From Streptomyces subrutilus (lineage in GTDB: Bacteria > Actinomycetota > Actinomycetes > Streptomycetales > Streptomycetaceae): a stretch of DNA of 64,000 nucleotides. Position numbers and translations under genes: made by a program. The stretch covers positions 4,754,001-4,818,000 of the forward strand of contig NZ_CP023701.1 in assembly GCF_008704535.1 (NCBI RefSeq). The letters are read 5' to 3'. Below the pieces are notes generated by a model. The model worked only from the letters and a program-made list of their open reading frames with translations, searched no databases and was not told where the DNA came from. Below, one piece after another: positions 25,623 to 34,287 of this stretch (its first letter is position 1; each line of letters opens with the position of its first letter).

Positions 25623-26598
25623 CGCCGCCCGCCCCCCGGCCCCGCCCGCCGCGCCGGCCGTACCGCACCCGGCCGCCCCGCACGCCATCGTCCCGGCCCC
25701 GCACCCGCGGCGCCCGGACCCCGCGCCGGGACCCCCGGACGCCGCCCGTCGCGGACCCCGGCCGCCGCGGCGCGCCCGGGGGGTGGCCGCGCACTGGTGG
25801 GCGCTGCCGCCCGTCGCCGTGCTCGCCCTGGTGTTCCTCTATCCGCTCGCGCTCGTCGTCCGGCAGTCCCTCACCCCCGACAACGGCGGCGGTCCCCTCG
25901 ACGCCTACGCCTCCGTCTTCGCCTCCCGCGCGTTCCGCGAGGCGCTCGGGACCACCGTGTGGCTGGCGGTCGGCGCCACCGCCGGCTGCCTCGTCCTCGG
26001 GTTCGTCCTCGCCCTGATCATCGCGTTCGTACCCTTCCCCGGGGCCCGGGCCGTCGCCAAGTTCATCGACGTCTTCCTCTCCTTCCCCTCCTTCCTCGTC
26101 ACCCTCGCCCTCCTCTTCGTCTACGGCACCGTCGGCATGGCCAACGGCCTGTGGACCGACCTCACCGGCGCCGCCGACGGCCCCTTCCACTTCCTCGCCA
26201 CCCCCTGGGGAGTGCTCCTCGCCGAGATCACCTACTTCACGCCCTTCGTGATGCGCCCCCTGCTCGCTGCCTTCTCCCAACTGGACACCGCCCAGCTGGA
26301 AGTCGCGTCGAGCCTCGGCGCCCGCCCCGCCCGGATCGTGCGCCGGGTGATCCTGCCCGAGGCCCTGCCGGCCCTCGCCGCGGGCGGCGGCCTCGTCCTG
26401 GTCATGTGCCTCAACGAGTTCGGCATCGTCCTGTTCACCGGCGCCAAGGGCGTCACGACCCTGCCGATGCTGGTCTACGGCAAGGCCATCCTCGAATCCG
26501 ACTACCCGGCCGCCTGCGTGGTCGCCGTCGTCAACATCGCGATATCCGTCGGCCTGTTCGGCCTCTACCGGGTGGTGAGCAAGCGTGCTGGTGCATAA
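25615..26598 (+). CDS. Aminoethylphosphonate-type ABC importer permease 1
   Basis: The 327-aa protein has a long Pro/Ala-rich cytoplasmic N-terminus of about 55 residues, then six membrane helices beginning WALPPVAVLALVFLYPLALV. The importer EAA loop is seen as EVASSLGARPARIVRRVILP. The ATG lies inside the end of the ATPase gene (8-base overlap). It is homologous to the PhnU/iron-type permeases of 2-aminoethylphosphonate transporters. It works as a heterodimer with the next gene product. Confidence 0.9.
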
Positions 26599-27382
26599 CA
26601 GGACCGGCCGCTGGGCCGCCTGGGCCCTCTTCGCCCTCCTCTTCCTGCCCCTCTTCGCCCTGCCCCTGCTCGTCGTGGTCGCGGCCTCCTTCGCCACCCA
26701 CTGGTCCGGGGCCCTCCCCTCCGGCCCGACCACCGGGAACTACGCGGCCGCCGTACAGGGCGAGTCCCTCCGGGCCCTGACCACCTCCCTGGTCACCGCC
26801 GTGACCGCCAGCCTGCTCGCGCTCACCGTCGGCACCTGGGCCGCGCTGGCCGCCGCCGCCCTCGGCAAGCGCGGCAGGCGCACCCTGGACGCGCTGTTCG
26901 TGCTGCCCGTCGCCGTGCCCTCGGTGGTCGTCGGCCTCGCCGTGCTCGTCGCGTTCAGCAGGCCGCCGGTGCTCCTCAACGGCACCGGGTCGATCGTGGT
27001 GCTGGCCCACACCGTCCTGGTCACCGCCTTCGCCTACCAGTCGGTCTCGGCCGCGATCGTCCGGCTCGACCCGGCGTACGAACAGGCGGCGGCCTCCCTG
27101 GGCGGCCGCCCCGCGTACGTGCTCTGGCGGGTCAGGCTGCCCCTCCTGCTGCCGTCCCTCACGGCCGCCGCCGGGCTCTGCTTCGCCCTGTCCATGGGCG
27201 AGCTCAGCGCGACGATGATGCTCTACCCGCCGGACTGGATGCCCCTGCCCGTCCGCGTGTTCACCGCCACCGACCGCGGTTCGCTCTTCAGCGGCTCCGC
27301 CGTCGCCGTGGTCCTGATGACCGCCACCCTGATCGTCCTGCTGGCCGTCTCGCGCATCCGCACCAAGGCCACCTACCGCTGA
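26585..27382 (+). CDS. Aminoethylphosphonate-type ABC importer permease 2
   Basis: The 265-aa permease has six membrane helices (first LFALLFLPLFALPLLVVVAA) and the EAA loop YEQAAASLGGRPAYVLWRVR before PLLLPSLTAAAGLCFALSMG. The GTG start is 14 bases inside the upstream permease gene, so translation is coupled. It is the second transmembrane subunit of the importer. Confidence 0.9.
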   Translation: MLVHNRTGRWAAWALFALLFLPLFALPLLVVVAASFATHWSGALPSGPTTGNYAAAVQGESLRALTTSLVTAVTASLLALTVGTWAALAAAALGKRGRRTLDALFVLPVAVPSVVVGLAVLVAFSRPPVLLNGTGSIVVLAHTVLVTAFAYQSVSAAIVRLDPAYEQAAASLGGRPAYVLWRVRLPLLLPSLTAAAGLCFALSMGELSATMMLYPPDWMPLPVRVFTATDRGSLFSGSAVAVVLMTATLIVLLAVSRIRTKATYR

Positions 27383-27466
27383 CCGCGGCGACGCCCCCAC
27401 CGCCGCCGCGCTCCGCACACCCCCCGCTGAACCACTGCCGACTCCCTTTCCCCGTAAGGAAGTTCC

Positions 27467-28555
27467 ATGCCCAGCAACCGCAACAGCCGCCACCGCCTGC
27501 TCCTGCGCACCGCCGCCGTCACCGGCGGACTCGCCCTCGCCTCCACCCTCACCGCCTGCGGCGGCGCCTCCTCGGCCGACTCCCGGGCCGGCGAGAAGGT
27601 CGTCACCGTCTACAGCGCCGACGGCCTCAAGAGCGACAAGGGCGACGGCTGGTACGACACGGTCTTCGCCGCGTTCACGAAGAAGACCGGCATCGAGGTC
27701 AAGTACGTCGAGGGCGGCTCGGGCGAGATGGTCCAGCGCGCGCTGCGCGAGAAGACCAACACGCAGGCCGACGTCCTGGTCACCCTGCCCCCGTTCATCC
27801 AGCAGGCCGGCGGCAAGGGGCTCCTCCAGGCGTACCGGCCGCAGGGCTCCGACCAGGTCTCCGGCGCGAACAAGGCCGCCGACGGCACCTGGACCTCCGT
27901 CGTGAACAACTACTTCGGCTTCGTCTACAACAAGAAGGAGCTCGCCGAGGCCCCCAAGACCTGGGAGGAGCTGCTGGACGCCAAGTACAAGGGCCGGCTC
28001 CAGTACTCCACCCCGGGCGTCGCGGGCGACGGAACCGCCGTCCTCGTCAAGTCGATGCACGACTTCGGCGGCAAGGAACCGGCGATGGAGTACCTGAAGA
28101 AGCTCCAGGCCAACAACGTCGGCCCGTCCTCCTCCACCAGCAAGCTCGCGCCCAAGACCGACAAGGGCGAGCTCCTCGTGGCCAACGGCGACGTCCAGAT
28201 GAACTTCGCGCAGTCCAAGTCCATGCCCAACCTGGGCATCTGGTTCCCGGCCAAGGACGGCGGGAAGCCCACCACCTTCGCCCTCCCGTACGCCGCCGGC
28301 CTGGTCGACAAGGCCCCGCACACCGCCAACGGCCGGAAGCTCCTCGACTTCCTGCTCTCCGAGGATTCCCAGAAGCTGGTCAGCGAGGTCGGCGGCGGCT
28401 TCCCGGCCCGCACCGACGTCAAGCCGACCGACGCCAACGCCGTCGAACTCACCAGGATCATGGCGGGAGTCGAGGTCTTCGAGCCCGACTGGGCCGACAT
28501 CGACCAGAACCTCACGGGCTACGTGGACGCGTGGAAGTCGGCAACCGGAAGCTGA
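27467..28555 (+). CDS. Aminoethylphosphonate-type substrate-binding lipoprotein
   Basis: The 362-aa protein has a lipoprotein signal: a basic start, TAAVTGGLALASTL and a lipobox ending LTAC with the lipidated Cys at about residue 33. The mature part is a class F-type periplasmic-binding fold: VVTVYSADGLKSDKGDGWYD, FTKKTGIEVKYVEGGSGE, and ARTDVKPTDANAVEL. The start resembles ferric-binding-protein relatives that carry 2-aminoethylphosphonate. It is the last gene of the importer set, 84 bases after the second permease. It captures substrate outside the membrane. Confidence 0.9.
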   Translation: MPSNRNSRHRLLLRTAAVTGGLALASTLTACGGASSADSRAGEKVVTVYSADGLKSDKGDGWYDTVFAAFTKKTGIEVKYVEGGSGEMVQRALREKTNTQADVLVTLPPFIQQAGGKGLLQAYRPQGSDQVSGANKAADGTWTSVVNNYFGFVYNKKELAEAPKTWEELLDAKYKGRLQYSTPGVAGDGTAVLVKSMHDFGGKEPAMEYLKKLQANNVGPSSSTSKLAPKTDKGELLVANGDVQMNFAQSKSMPNLGIWFPAKDGGKPTTFALPYAAGLVDKAPHTANGRKLLDFLLSEDSQKLVSEVGGGFPARTDVKPTDANAVELTRIMAGVEVFEPDWADIDQNLTGYVDAWKSATGS

Positions 28556-28629
28556 TCCGTCACGTCCCGGCCACCCGCGGCCGGGAGAGTGGCACCTGCG
28601 CAGCGACGCCCCGCACGGTGTCGTTTAGG

Positions 28630-28647
28630 TAACGGGTCTGGACCGAA
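28630..28647 (+). promoter_or_regulatory. Candidate GntR operator, copy 2
   Basis: TAACGGGTCTGGACCGAA differs from the box at 22550 at only three of 18 positions and contains the palindrome GGTCTGGACC-like core. It lies about 78-95 bases before the secreted phosphatase-superfamily gene, in the 169-bp spacer after the binding-protein gene. Confidence 0.6.
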
Positions 28648-28724
28648 GACCGCACCGGTCCGGGCCCGGCACCCACCCCGCACCACCCGTCGCGCCATCC
28701 CCACGAATACTCCCGGAGGAGTAC

Positions 28725-30248
28725 GTGTCCCCTGCTGTCCCGTCCGGACGCACCCTCGCCGTGGCCGCCACCGCCACCGCCCTGCTCGCCACCGCCCTCG
28801 GCGTGCACACCGCCGTCGCCGAGGAGTCCGCGGCCACCGTCGACAAGGTCCTCGTGATCGGCATCGACGGCGCGGTCCTCGACCGCGTCAAGGCCGCCAA
28901 CGCCCCCAACCTCAACGGCCTGATGGCCCAGGGCCTCACCGCCCGCAGCACCCTCTACGCCAACCCGATGGCCGCCACCTCCTCGGGCCCCGGCTGGTCG
29001 ACCATCGCCACCGGCGTCTGGCCCGACAAGCACGGGGTGAAGGACAACTCCTTCACCGGCAAGAACTACACGGCCTACCCGGACTTCCTGACCCGCATCG
29101 AGAACGCCAAGCCGGCGCTCAACACCTACGCGGCCGCCGACTGGGAGCCCATCACCTCCACCGACCAGAACGGCCCGATCTTCTCCGCCAAGGTCGACAA
29201 GCGGCTCTCCCTCAAGGGCGACCGCGACGGCTACGGCAGCGAGGACCCGAAGATCGCCGCCGCGGCCGCCGCGGAACTGCGCGACCAGAACCCGGACGCC
29301 GCCTTCGTCTACCTCGGCGAGATCGACCACGCCGGCCACACCTCCGGCGCCGCCAGCCAGGAGTACCTGAACGCGATCGGCCGCGTGGACACCCTCGTCG
29401 GCCGGCTGCTGACGGCCGTCCAGAGCCGCCCGACCTACGCCCAGGAGAACTGGAAGGTCCTGGTCACCACCGACCACGGCCACACCGACGGCGGCGGCCA
29501 CGGCGGCTCCACCATCCAGGAGCGCGGCACCTTCGTCCTCGCCCGAGGCGCGGGCATCCCGGCCGGTTCCGTCCGCGACGACGTACGCCTCGTCGATGTG
29601 GCCGCCACCGCCCTCGCCCAGGTCGGCGTCGCCACCGCCGGCATCGACGGCGTCCCGCTGAACGCCCCCGACAACGACCCCTTCGACACCCTGCGCCCGG
29701 TGCTCCGGGCCCGCGCGGACGAGACCGGCATCCCGGCCGCCACCAAGGGGTTCACCCACACCCCGCCCGCGGGCTGGACCGTGGACAACTCCAGGATGGG
29801 CACCGGCGGCGTCACCGAGTGGGCGGGCTGGGCCTTCGCCACCGACGAGTTCTGGAGCCAGTCGCAGCGCGACCAGTGGCGCGAGCTCAACGTCCGCTCC
29901 CGCGACGTCTTCGCGGTCGCCGACTCCGACGAGTGGGACGACAAGAGCCACACCGGCACCTTCGACTCCACCCTGGTCACCCCCAAGTGGGCGGTCAGCG
30001 GCGGCAGCACGAAGAACCTCACCTTCCAGACCCACTACCGCCACGAGGCCGGCCAGAGCGCCCAGGTCCTGGTCTCGTACAACGGCGGCACCCCGGCCGT
30101 GGTGAAGACCTACACCGCCGACGCCGTCGCCAAGGCCGAGTCCCTCGCCCTCCAGGTCCCGGCCGGAGCCACCGACGTCCAGGTCCGCTTCCGCTACAGC
30201 GGCAACAACAACTGGTACTGGACCGTCGACGACGTCCGCCTCGGCTGA
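28725..30248 (+). CDS. Secreted alkaline-phosphatase-superfamily phosphodiesterase
   Basis: The 507-aa protein has a signal peptide (TLAVAATATALLATALGVHT, cleaved near residue 32) and a type I phosphodiesterase/nucleotide pyrophosphatase domain. Metal and nucleophile motifs are visible: VLVIGIDGAVLDRV, NPMAATSSGPGWSTIATGVW, GEIDHAGHTSG and TTDHGHTDGGGHGG. A C-terminal jelly-roll-like domain of about 150 residues ends NNNWYWTVDDVRLG and probably binds a polymer. The GTG follows GGAGGA. The nearby importer and shared operator suggest it releases phosphonate from esters outside the cell (inference). Confidence 0.87.
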   Translation: MSPAVPSGRTLAVAATATALLATALGVHTAVAEESAATVDKVLVIGIDGAVLDRVKAANAPNLNGLMAQGLTARSTLYANPMAATSSGPGWSTIATGVWPDKHGVKDNSFTGKNYTAYPDFLTRIENAKPALNTYAAADWEPITSTDQNGPIFSAKVDKRLSLKGDRDGYGSEDPKIAAAAAAELRDQNPDAAFVYLGEIDHAGHTSGAASQEYLNAIGRVDTLVGRLLTAVQSRPTYAQENWKVLVTTDHGHTDGGGHGGSTIQERGTFVLARGAGIPAGSVRDDVRLVDVAATALAQVGVATAGIDGVPLNAPDNDPFDTLRPVLRARADETGIPAATKGFTHTPPAGWTVDNSRMGTGGVTEWAGWAFATDEFWSQSQRDQWRELNVRSRDVFAVADSDEWDDKSHTGTFDSTLVTPKWAVSGGSTKNLTFQTHYRHEAGQSAQVLVSYNGGTPAVVKTYTADAVAKAESLALQVPAGATDVQVRFRYSGNNNWYWTVDDVRLG

Positions 30249-30259
30249 CCCGCCGCGCC

Positions 30260-30298
30260 GGCCCGGACGGCCCGCCCGCCCGGCGGGCCGTCCGGGCC
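30260..30298 (+). terminator. Terminator after phosphodiesterase gene
   Basis: Perfect 17-bp stem GGCCCGGACGGCCCGCC/GGCGGGCCGTCCGGGCC with a 5-nt loop, 11 bases after the stop codon. Confidence 0.85.
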
Positions 30299-30393
30299 GT
30301 GGACGGCCTCCGCGTCCGGGCCCCGACCCGGATAAGGTGGTTCAGACCAGAGGCCCCCGAGGTCAGAGGCCCCGCAGAGCGGAGAACAGTCCC

Positions 30394-31173
30394 GTGGCAG
30401 AGCGCAAGCCGATCGAATCCTGGCTCACCGACATGGACGGGGTCCTCATCCACGAGGGCACCCCGATCCCCGGCGCGGACGCCTTCATCAAGCGGCTGCG
30501 GGATTCGGGCAAGCCCTTCCTGGTGCTGACCAACAACTCCATCTACACCCCGCGCGACCTCCAGGCCCGCCTCAGCCGCATGGGCCTGCACGTCCCCGTC
30601 GAGAACATCTGGACCTCCGCCCTCGCCACCGCGAAGTTCCTCGACGCCCAGCGCCCGGGCGGCACCGCGTACGTCATCGGCGAGGCGGGGCTGACCACCG
30701 CCCTGCACGACATCGGCTACATCCTCACCGACCACGAGCCCGACTACGTGGTCCTGGGCGAGACCCGCACGTACAGCTTCGAGGCCATGACCAAGGCCGT
30801 CCGCCTGATCAACGCGGGCGCCCGCTTCATCTGCACCAACCCCGACGAGACCGGCCCCTCCACCGAGGGCCCGCTCCCGGCCACCGGCGCCGTCGCCGCG
30901 CTCATCACCAAGGCGACCGGCAAGAAGCCGTACTTCGCCGGCAAGCCCAACCCGCTGATGATGCGGACCGGGCTGAACGCCATCGGCGCGCACTCCGAGA
31001 CCAGCGCGATGATCGGCGACCGGATGGACACCGACGTGCTCGCCGGGCTGGAGGCGGGCATGCAGACCTTCCTCGTCCTCACCGGCCTGACCTCGGTCGC
31101 CGACACCGAGAAGTTCCCCTACCGGCCCACCAGGACCGTCGACTCGATCGCCGACCTGGTCGACCTGGTCTAG
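30394..31173 (+). CDS. HAD-IIA sugar-phosphatase-like protein (NagD family)
   Basis: The 259-aa protein has the HAD-IIA layout: nucleophile motif SWLTDMDGVLIHEGTPIPG with Asp at 13 and 15, LVLTNNSIYTPRDL, an alpha/beta C2 cap around VLGETRTYSFEAM and FICTNPDETGPSTEG, KPNPLMM with the motif III Lys, and MIGDRMDTDVLAG. It resembles NagD/AraL and 4-nitrophenylphosphatase-like enzymes that dephosphorylate sugar phosphates. The GTG follows GGAG by nine bases. Monocistronic between the phosphonate locus and the sortase F pair, with no sign that it belongs to either. Confidence 0.9.
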   Translation: MAERKPIESWLTDMDGVLIHEGTPIPGADAFIKRLRDSGKPFLVLTNNSIYTPRDLQARLSRMGLHVPVENIWTSALATAKFLDAQRPGGTAYVIGEAGLTTALHDIGYILTDHEPDYVVLGETRTYSFEAMTKAVRLINAGARFICTNPDETGPSTEGPLPATGAVAALITKATGKKPYFAGKPNPLMMRTGLNAIGAHSETSAMIGDRMDTDVLAGLEAGMQTFLVLTGLTSVADTEKFPYRPTRTVDSIADLVDLV

Positions 31174-31281
31174 GGCGTACGGGCGGGGTCCACGGCCGGC
31201 CCGGACGGCTGACACGTACGGCGCCGCTCCGGGTGCGGGGCGGCGCGCCGCACGGGAACCTCCTTGAAGAGGAGGTTCACC

Positions 31282-31887
31282 ATGCGCAGCATGTCCATCG
31301 CTCTCCGTGTCACCGGTGCGGCCGCCGTCCTGACGGCGTTCACCGCGGTGACCGCGCCCACCGCCCTCGCGGGCGAAGAGGACCGCGGCGGCCGCGGGAG
31401 CATCTCGGTCGATCCGAACCCGGCCCACCCCGGAGCGCAGGTCAAGCTGCGCGTCCACGGCTGCGAGAACAACCGCGGCGCGGCCAAGTCGCCCGTCTTC
31501 GCGGCCGACGTCGACCTGTACGGCCGCGACGGCGGCCGCAGCCCGCTCTACGGCGAGGCGGTGATCAGCTCGTACGCCTCGCCCGGCCGGCACTCCATCC
31601 GGGTGTTCTGCGACGGCGACGAGCGGGCCACCGGCTCCATCGAGATCACCCACCACCGCCCCAGCCATCACGCCTCGCCGGTCTGGCCGGTCCACGCGGG
31701 CGGCGGCGGGATGTCCGCCGAGCTCGCCGAGACCACCCGGCTGGCCGCGGCCGCCAAGAAGGACCACGGTTCCGGGGGCGGCCCGGGCATGCCGCACACC
31801 GTGATCGGCGCCCTGCTCGCCGCCGCGGCCACCCTGGCCGTCGCGGGCCGCGCGCTGGCCCTGCGGCGGCGCCGAAGCGGCGAATGA
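31282..31887 (+). CDS. Secreted, C-terminally membrane-tethered protein
   Basis: The 201-aa protein has a signal peptide (SIALRVTGAAAVLTAFTAVT, cleaved after ALA near residue 36). An extracellular immunoglobulin-like domain of about 85 residues contains two cysteines (VHGCENN, VFCDGD). A His/Gly-rich linker and a C-terminal helix VIGALLAAAATLAVAGRALA with an RRRR tail follow. No LPxTG-like motif is clear before the helix. The ATG follows GAGGAGG. It overlaps the downstream class F sortase gene by ATGA, so the two are co-made. It may be that sortase's partner or substrate. Confidence 0.78.
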   Translation: MRSMSIALRVTGAAAVLTAFTAVTAPTALAGEEDRGGRGSISVDPNPAHPGAQVKLRVHGCENNRGAAKSPVFAADVDLYGRDGGRSPLYGEAVISSYASPGRHSIRVFCDGDERATGSIEITHHRPSHHASPVWPVHAGGGGMSAELAETTRLAAAAKKDHGSGGGPGMPHTVIGALLAAAATLAVAGRALALRRRRSGE

Positions 31888-32543
31888 GCGAGCCCCGGAG
31901 GGCCGGCGGCAGCCGGCTGCTGACCTTCGCCGCCTGGTCGGTGCTGGTCCTCGGCCTGTGGCTGTGGGGCCGCCAGCTCACCGGGGTCCCGGCCCCGCCG
32001 ACCGGCCCGGCCGGCGGGGCGCCGGCCCCGGGGATGCCGGCGGCGCACGCCCCGCTGCCCGGGGCCTCGCCGCAGCGGCTCGACGTCCCCTCCATAGGCA
32101 TCCAGGCCCCGGTGATCTCCCGCGGCCTGGACGACGACGGCGCCATCGAACCGCCCCCGTACGCGAGCCCGGGCACGGTCGGATGGTGGGGCGCGGGCAC
32201 CCAGCCGGGTTCGGCCGGGACCGCGCTGATGGTGGGACACGTGGACACCAAGGCGAAGCCGGCGGTGTTCTTCGGCCTCGGCTCGGCGCAGCCGGGCGAG
32301 AAGGTGCGGGTGGTGCGCGCGGACGGCTCGGTCGCCGAGTTCACCATCGAGGACGTTCGGGTCTACGAGCGCGCGGGCTTCGACCCGCACAAGGCGTACG
32401 GCCAGCGGGTCGCGGGCCGGGCCGAGCTGCGGCTGGTCACCTGCGGCGGTTCGTACGACAAGGCGGCCAAGCAGTACACGGCCAACGTGGTGGTCTCCGC
32501 CTACCTGACCGGCGCGGGCGTCCGCCCGGGCACGGCCGCCTAG
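31884..32543 (+). CDS. Class F sortase
   Basis: The 219-aa protein has one N-terminal membrane helix (LLTFAAWSVLVLGLWLWG), a Pro/Ala-rich linker, and a compact sortase barrel with RLDVPSIGIQAPVI. Catalytic His is in LMVGHVDTK, Cys in LRLVTCGGSYD, and Arg should follow shortly in the C-terminal strands. Class F sortases are a poorly studied actinobacterial group; recognition motifs are LPxTG-like in characterised cases. It is translationally coupled to the secreted protein upstream. Confidence 0.88.
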   Translation: MSEPRRAGGSRLLTFAAWSVLVLGLWLWGRQLTGVPAPPTGPAGGAPAPGMPAAHAPLPGASPQRLDVPSIGIQAPVISRGLDDDGAIEPPPYASPGTVGWWGAGTQPGSAGTALMVGHVDTKAKPAVFFGLGSAQPGEKVRVVRADGSVAEFTIEDVRVYERAGFDPHKAYGQRVAGRAELRLVTCGGSYDKAAKQYTANVVVSAYLTGAGVRPGTAA

Positions 32544-32618
32544 GCCGTCGCCCTCGGATCGTGCCGGGCCCCGCGTCCGTACGGATGACCGCGGACGACC
32601 CCGCACGCGGTGACGACA

Positions 32619-32652
32619 GAAGCCCCGCACGGCTTTCGCCGTGCGGGGCTTC
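32619..32652. terminator. Terminator between sortase F and tRNA-Lys
   Basis: Perfect 15-bp stem GAAGCCCCGCACGGC/GCCGTGCGGGGCTTC with a 4-nt loop. It can serve the sortase gene on the plus strand and the tRNA on the minus strand. Confidence 0.88.
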
Positions 32653-32661
32653 CGGTGTCTG

Positions 32662-32735
32662 TGCGCCGCCAGGGACTCGAACCCCGGACCCGCTGATTAA
32701 GAGTCAGCTGCTCTAACCAACTGAGCTAGCGGCGC
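32662..32735 (-). tRNA. tRNA-Lys (CTT), copy 1
   Basis: A 74-nt cloverleaf: acceptor GCGCCGC/GCGGCGC, D stem GCTC/GAGC, anticodon stem GCTGA/TCAGC with loop CTCTTAA (anticodon CTT), T arm CGGGG-TTCGAGT-CCCTG and discriminator A. No encoded CCA. Identical to two more copies in the window, at 39279 and 47267. Confidence 0.97.
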
Positions 32736-32920
32736 TTGGTGACAGGGAAAACTCTACCCCACCCCCACAGGTGCTCGTGACCAGCCACGCCCGCCTTGTC
32801 CGATTAACCCATGTTTAAGGGTTTTGTCGTGCACGATATGTCTTGGCCGTACGCATCTGATGCCCCGCCAGATACGGGACGGATCGACCAGTGGACGAGT
32901 AGGGGAGTGGACGGAACCGC

Positions 32921-34276
32921 ATGACGATGCAGCCTCCGGCACGTGTGCAGATGCCGATGCCCGTTTTCCAGGAGTACGAGCCCGCGGGCGACTGCGCGTG
33001 CAAGGGCTGCGCCCAACGCCGCCGCTCCCTCGCCCGCGCGCGGGCCATAGCGCCCCGGGACGGCGGACACCCCTCCGCGCGCGGCGCCCGCCGGGCGCTG
33101 GTCCTGGCCACCGCCGCCGGAGTGGTTCTGAGCGGCGGCGGGGTCGCGGCGGCGCGCACCACCCCGCCCCCCGGCCCGGTCTCCCACGACGAGCCGGGCT
33201 CGCCGCAGGGCCGGCCGGCCCCGCTGCACGGGCCCAAGGGCGGCCCGGTCGGCAAGCCCGGAGCACCGGGCGCGCCGAGCGCGGCGAAGCGGATCGACCG
33301 GTCGACGATCATCAACCGGGCGAAGCTGTGGCTGGACGCGAAGGTCCCGTACAGCATGTCCGAGTACTGGACCGACGGATACCGGCAGGACTGCTCGGGC
33401 TACGTCTCGATGGCGTGGAACCTCGGCACCAACGAGTGGACCGGCAGCCTGCACACCTTCGCCACCCGGATCACCAAGGACGAACTGCTGCCGGGCGACA
33501 TGCTGCTCTTCCACAACCCGGCCGACCCCAACAAGGGCTCGCACGTCACACTCTTCGGCGGCTGGGCGGACGAGAGCCGCACGCACTACATCGCCTACGA
33601 ACAGACGAAACCGGCCACGCGCAAGCAGGTCACGCCCTACGGCTACTGGAACAACGCGGCGAAGTACCTGCCGTACCGGTTCAACGGGGTCACCGGCGGG
33701 ATCGTCCCGGAGGGCCAAGGGCCGGACGGCAAACCGGCCACCCCGGTCGCGAAGGCCTTCCCGGGGGCGGCGACGTTCGGCCCGGGCCGCACCGGCGACC
33801 ACATCGAACAGCTGGGCCGGATGCTGATCGACCGCGGCGCCCTGCGCTTCTACCCGCAGGGCGCGTCCCGCCGGTGGACGGACGCCGACCGGCTGGCCAC
33901 CCAGGCCTTCCAACGGGCCCAGGGCTGGACGGGGGCCGACGCGGACGGCACGCCGGGCGCGCACACCTGGCGGCTGCTGGTCGAGCGCCAGGGCAAGGAC
34001 ATCCCGCCGGTGCCGGAGACGGCGGGGCCGGGCGGCGTCCGGGCGTACCCGGGGGCGGCCGTCTTCCGCCCCGGCTCCGCCCACGACGCCGTCACGGCAC
34101 TCGGCCGCATGCTGCTGGCCAAGGGCTTCGGCACGTACTACACATCCGGCCCCGGCCCCCGCTGGGGCGAGGCCGACCGCCGGGCCGTCGAGGCGTTCCA
34201 GCGCGCGCAGGGCTGGCGCGGCGCCGCGGCCGACGGCTACCCGGGACCGGAAACCTGGCGCCGGCTGTTCGCATGA
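32921..34276 (+). CDS. NlpC/P60-like hydrolase with two peptidoglycan-binding repeats
   Basis: The 451-aa exported protein has a basic N-terminus with a CACKGC motif near residues 25-30, a membrane or signal segment (RALVLATAAGVVLSGGGVAA) and a Pro/Gly linker. A cysteine-peptidase-like domain follows with Cys158 in RQDCSGYVSMAW and His208 in KGSHVTLFGG, as in NlpC/P60 and CHAP enzymes. Two C-terminal repeats of about 75 residues share FGPGRTGDHIEQLGRMLI / FRPGSAHDAVTALGRMLL and AFQRAQGW, matching peptidoglycan-binding modules. The start ATG has GGGAG upstream. It probably cleaves peptide stems of the cell wall. Confidence 0.85.
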   Translation: MTMQPPARVQMPMPVFQEYEPAGDCACKGCAQRRRSLARARAIAPRDGGHPSARGARRALVLATAAGVVLSGGGVAAARTTPPPGPVSHDEPGSPQGRPAPLHGPKGGPVGKPGAPGAPSAAKRIDRSTIINRAKLWLDAKVPYSMSEYWTDGYRQDCSGYVSMAWNLGTNEWTGSLHTFATRITKDELLPGDMLLFHNPADPNKGSHVTLFGGWADESRTHYIAYEQTKPATRKQVTPYGYWNNAAKYLPYRFNGVTGGIVPEGQGPDGKPATPVAKAFPGAATFGPGRTGDHIEQLGRMLIDRGALRFYPQGASRRWTDADRLATQAFQRAQGWTGADADGTPGAHTWRLLVERQGKDIPPVPETAGPGGVRAYPGAAVFRPGSAHDAVTALGRMLLAKGFGTYYTSGPGPRWGEADRRAVEAFQRAQGWRGAAADGYPGPETWRRLFA

Positions 34277-34287
34277 CGGAGGCAACG

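Noticed and set aside
32736..32920. c-di-AMP (ydaO-type) riboswitch before the NlpC/P60-like gene
   Set aside because: Some Streptomyces wall hydrolases have one, but this 185-bp leader is too short and shows no matching conserved segments.
32824..34287. A 1274-residue reading of the SPFH gene starting at 32824
   Set aside because: The first third overlaps the NlpC/P60-like gene in another frame; a GGAGG site at 34278 places the true start at 34288.
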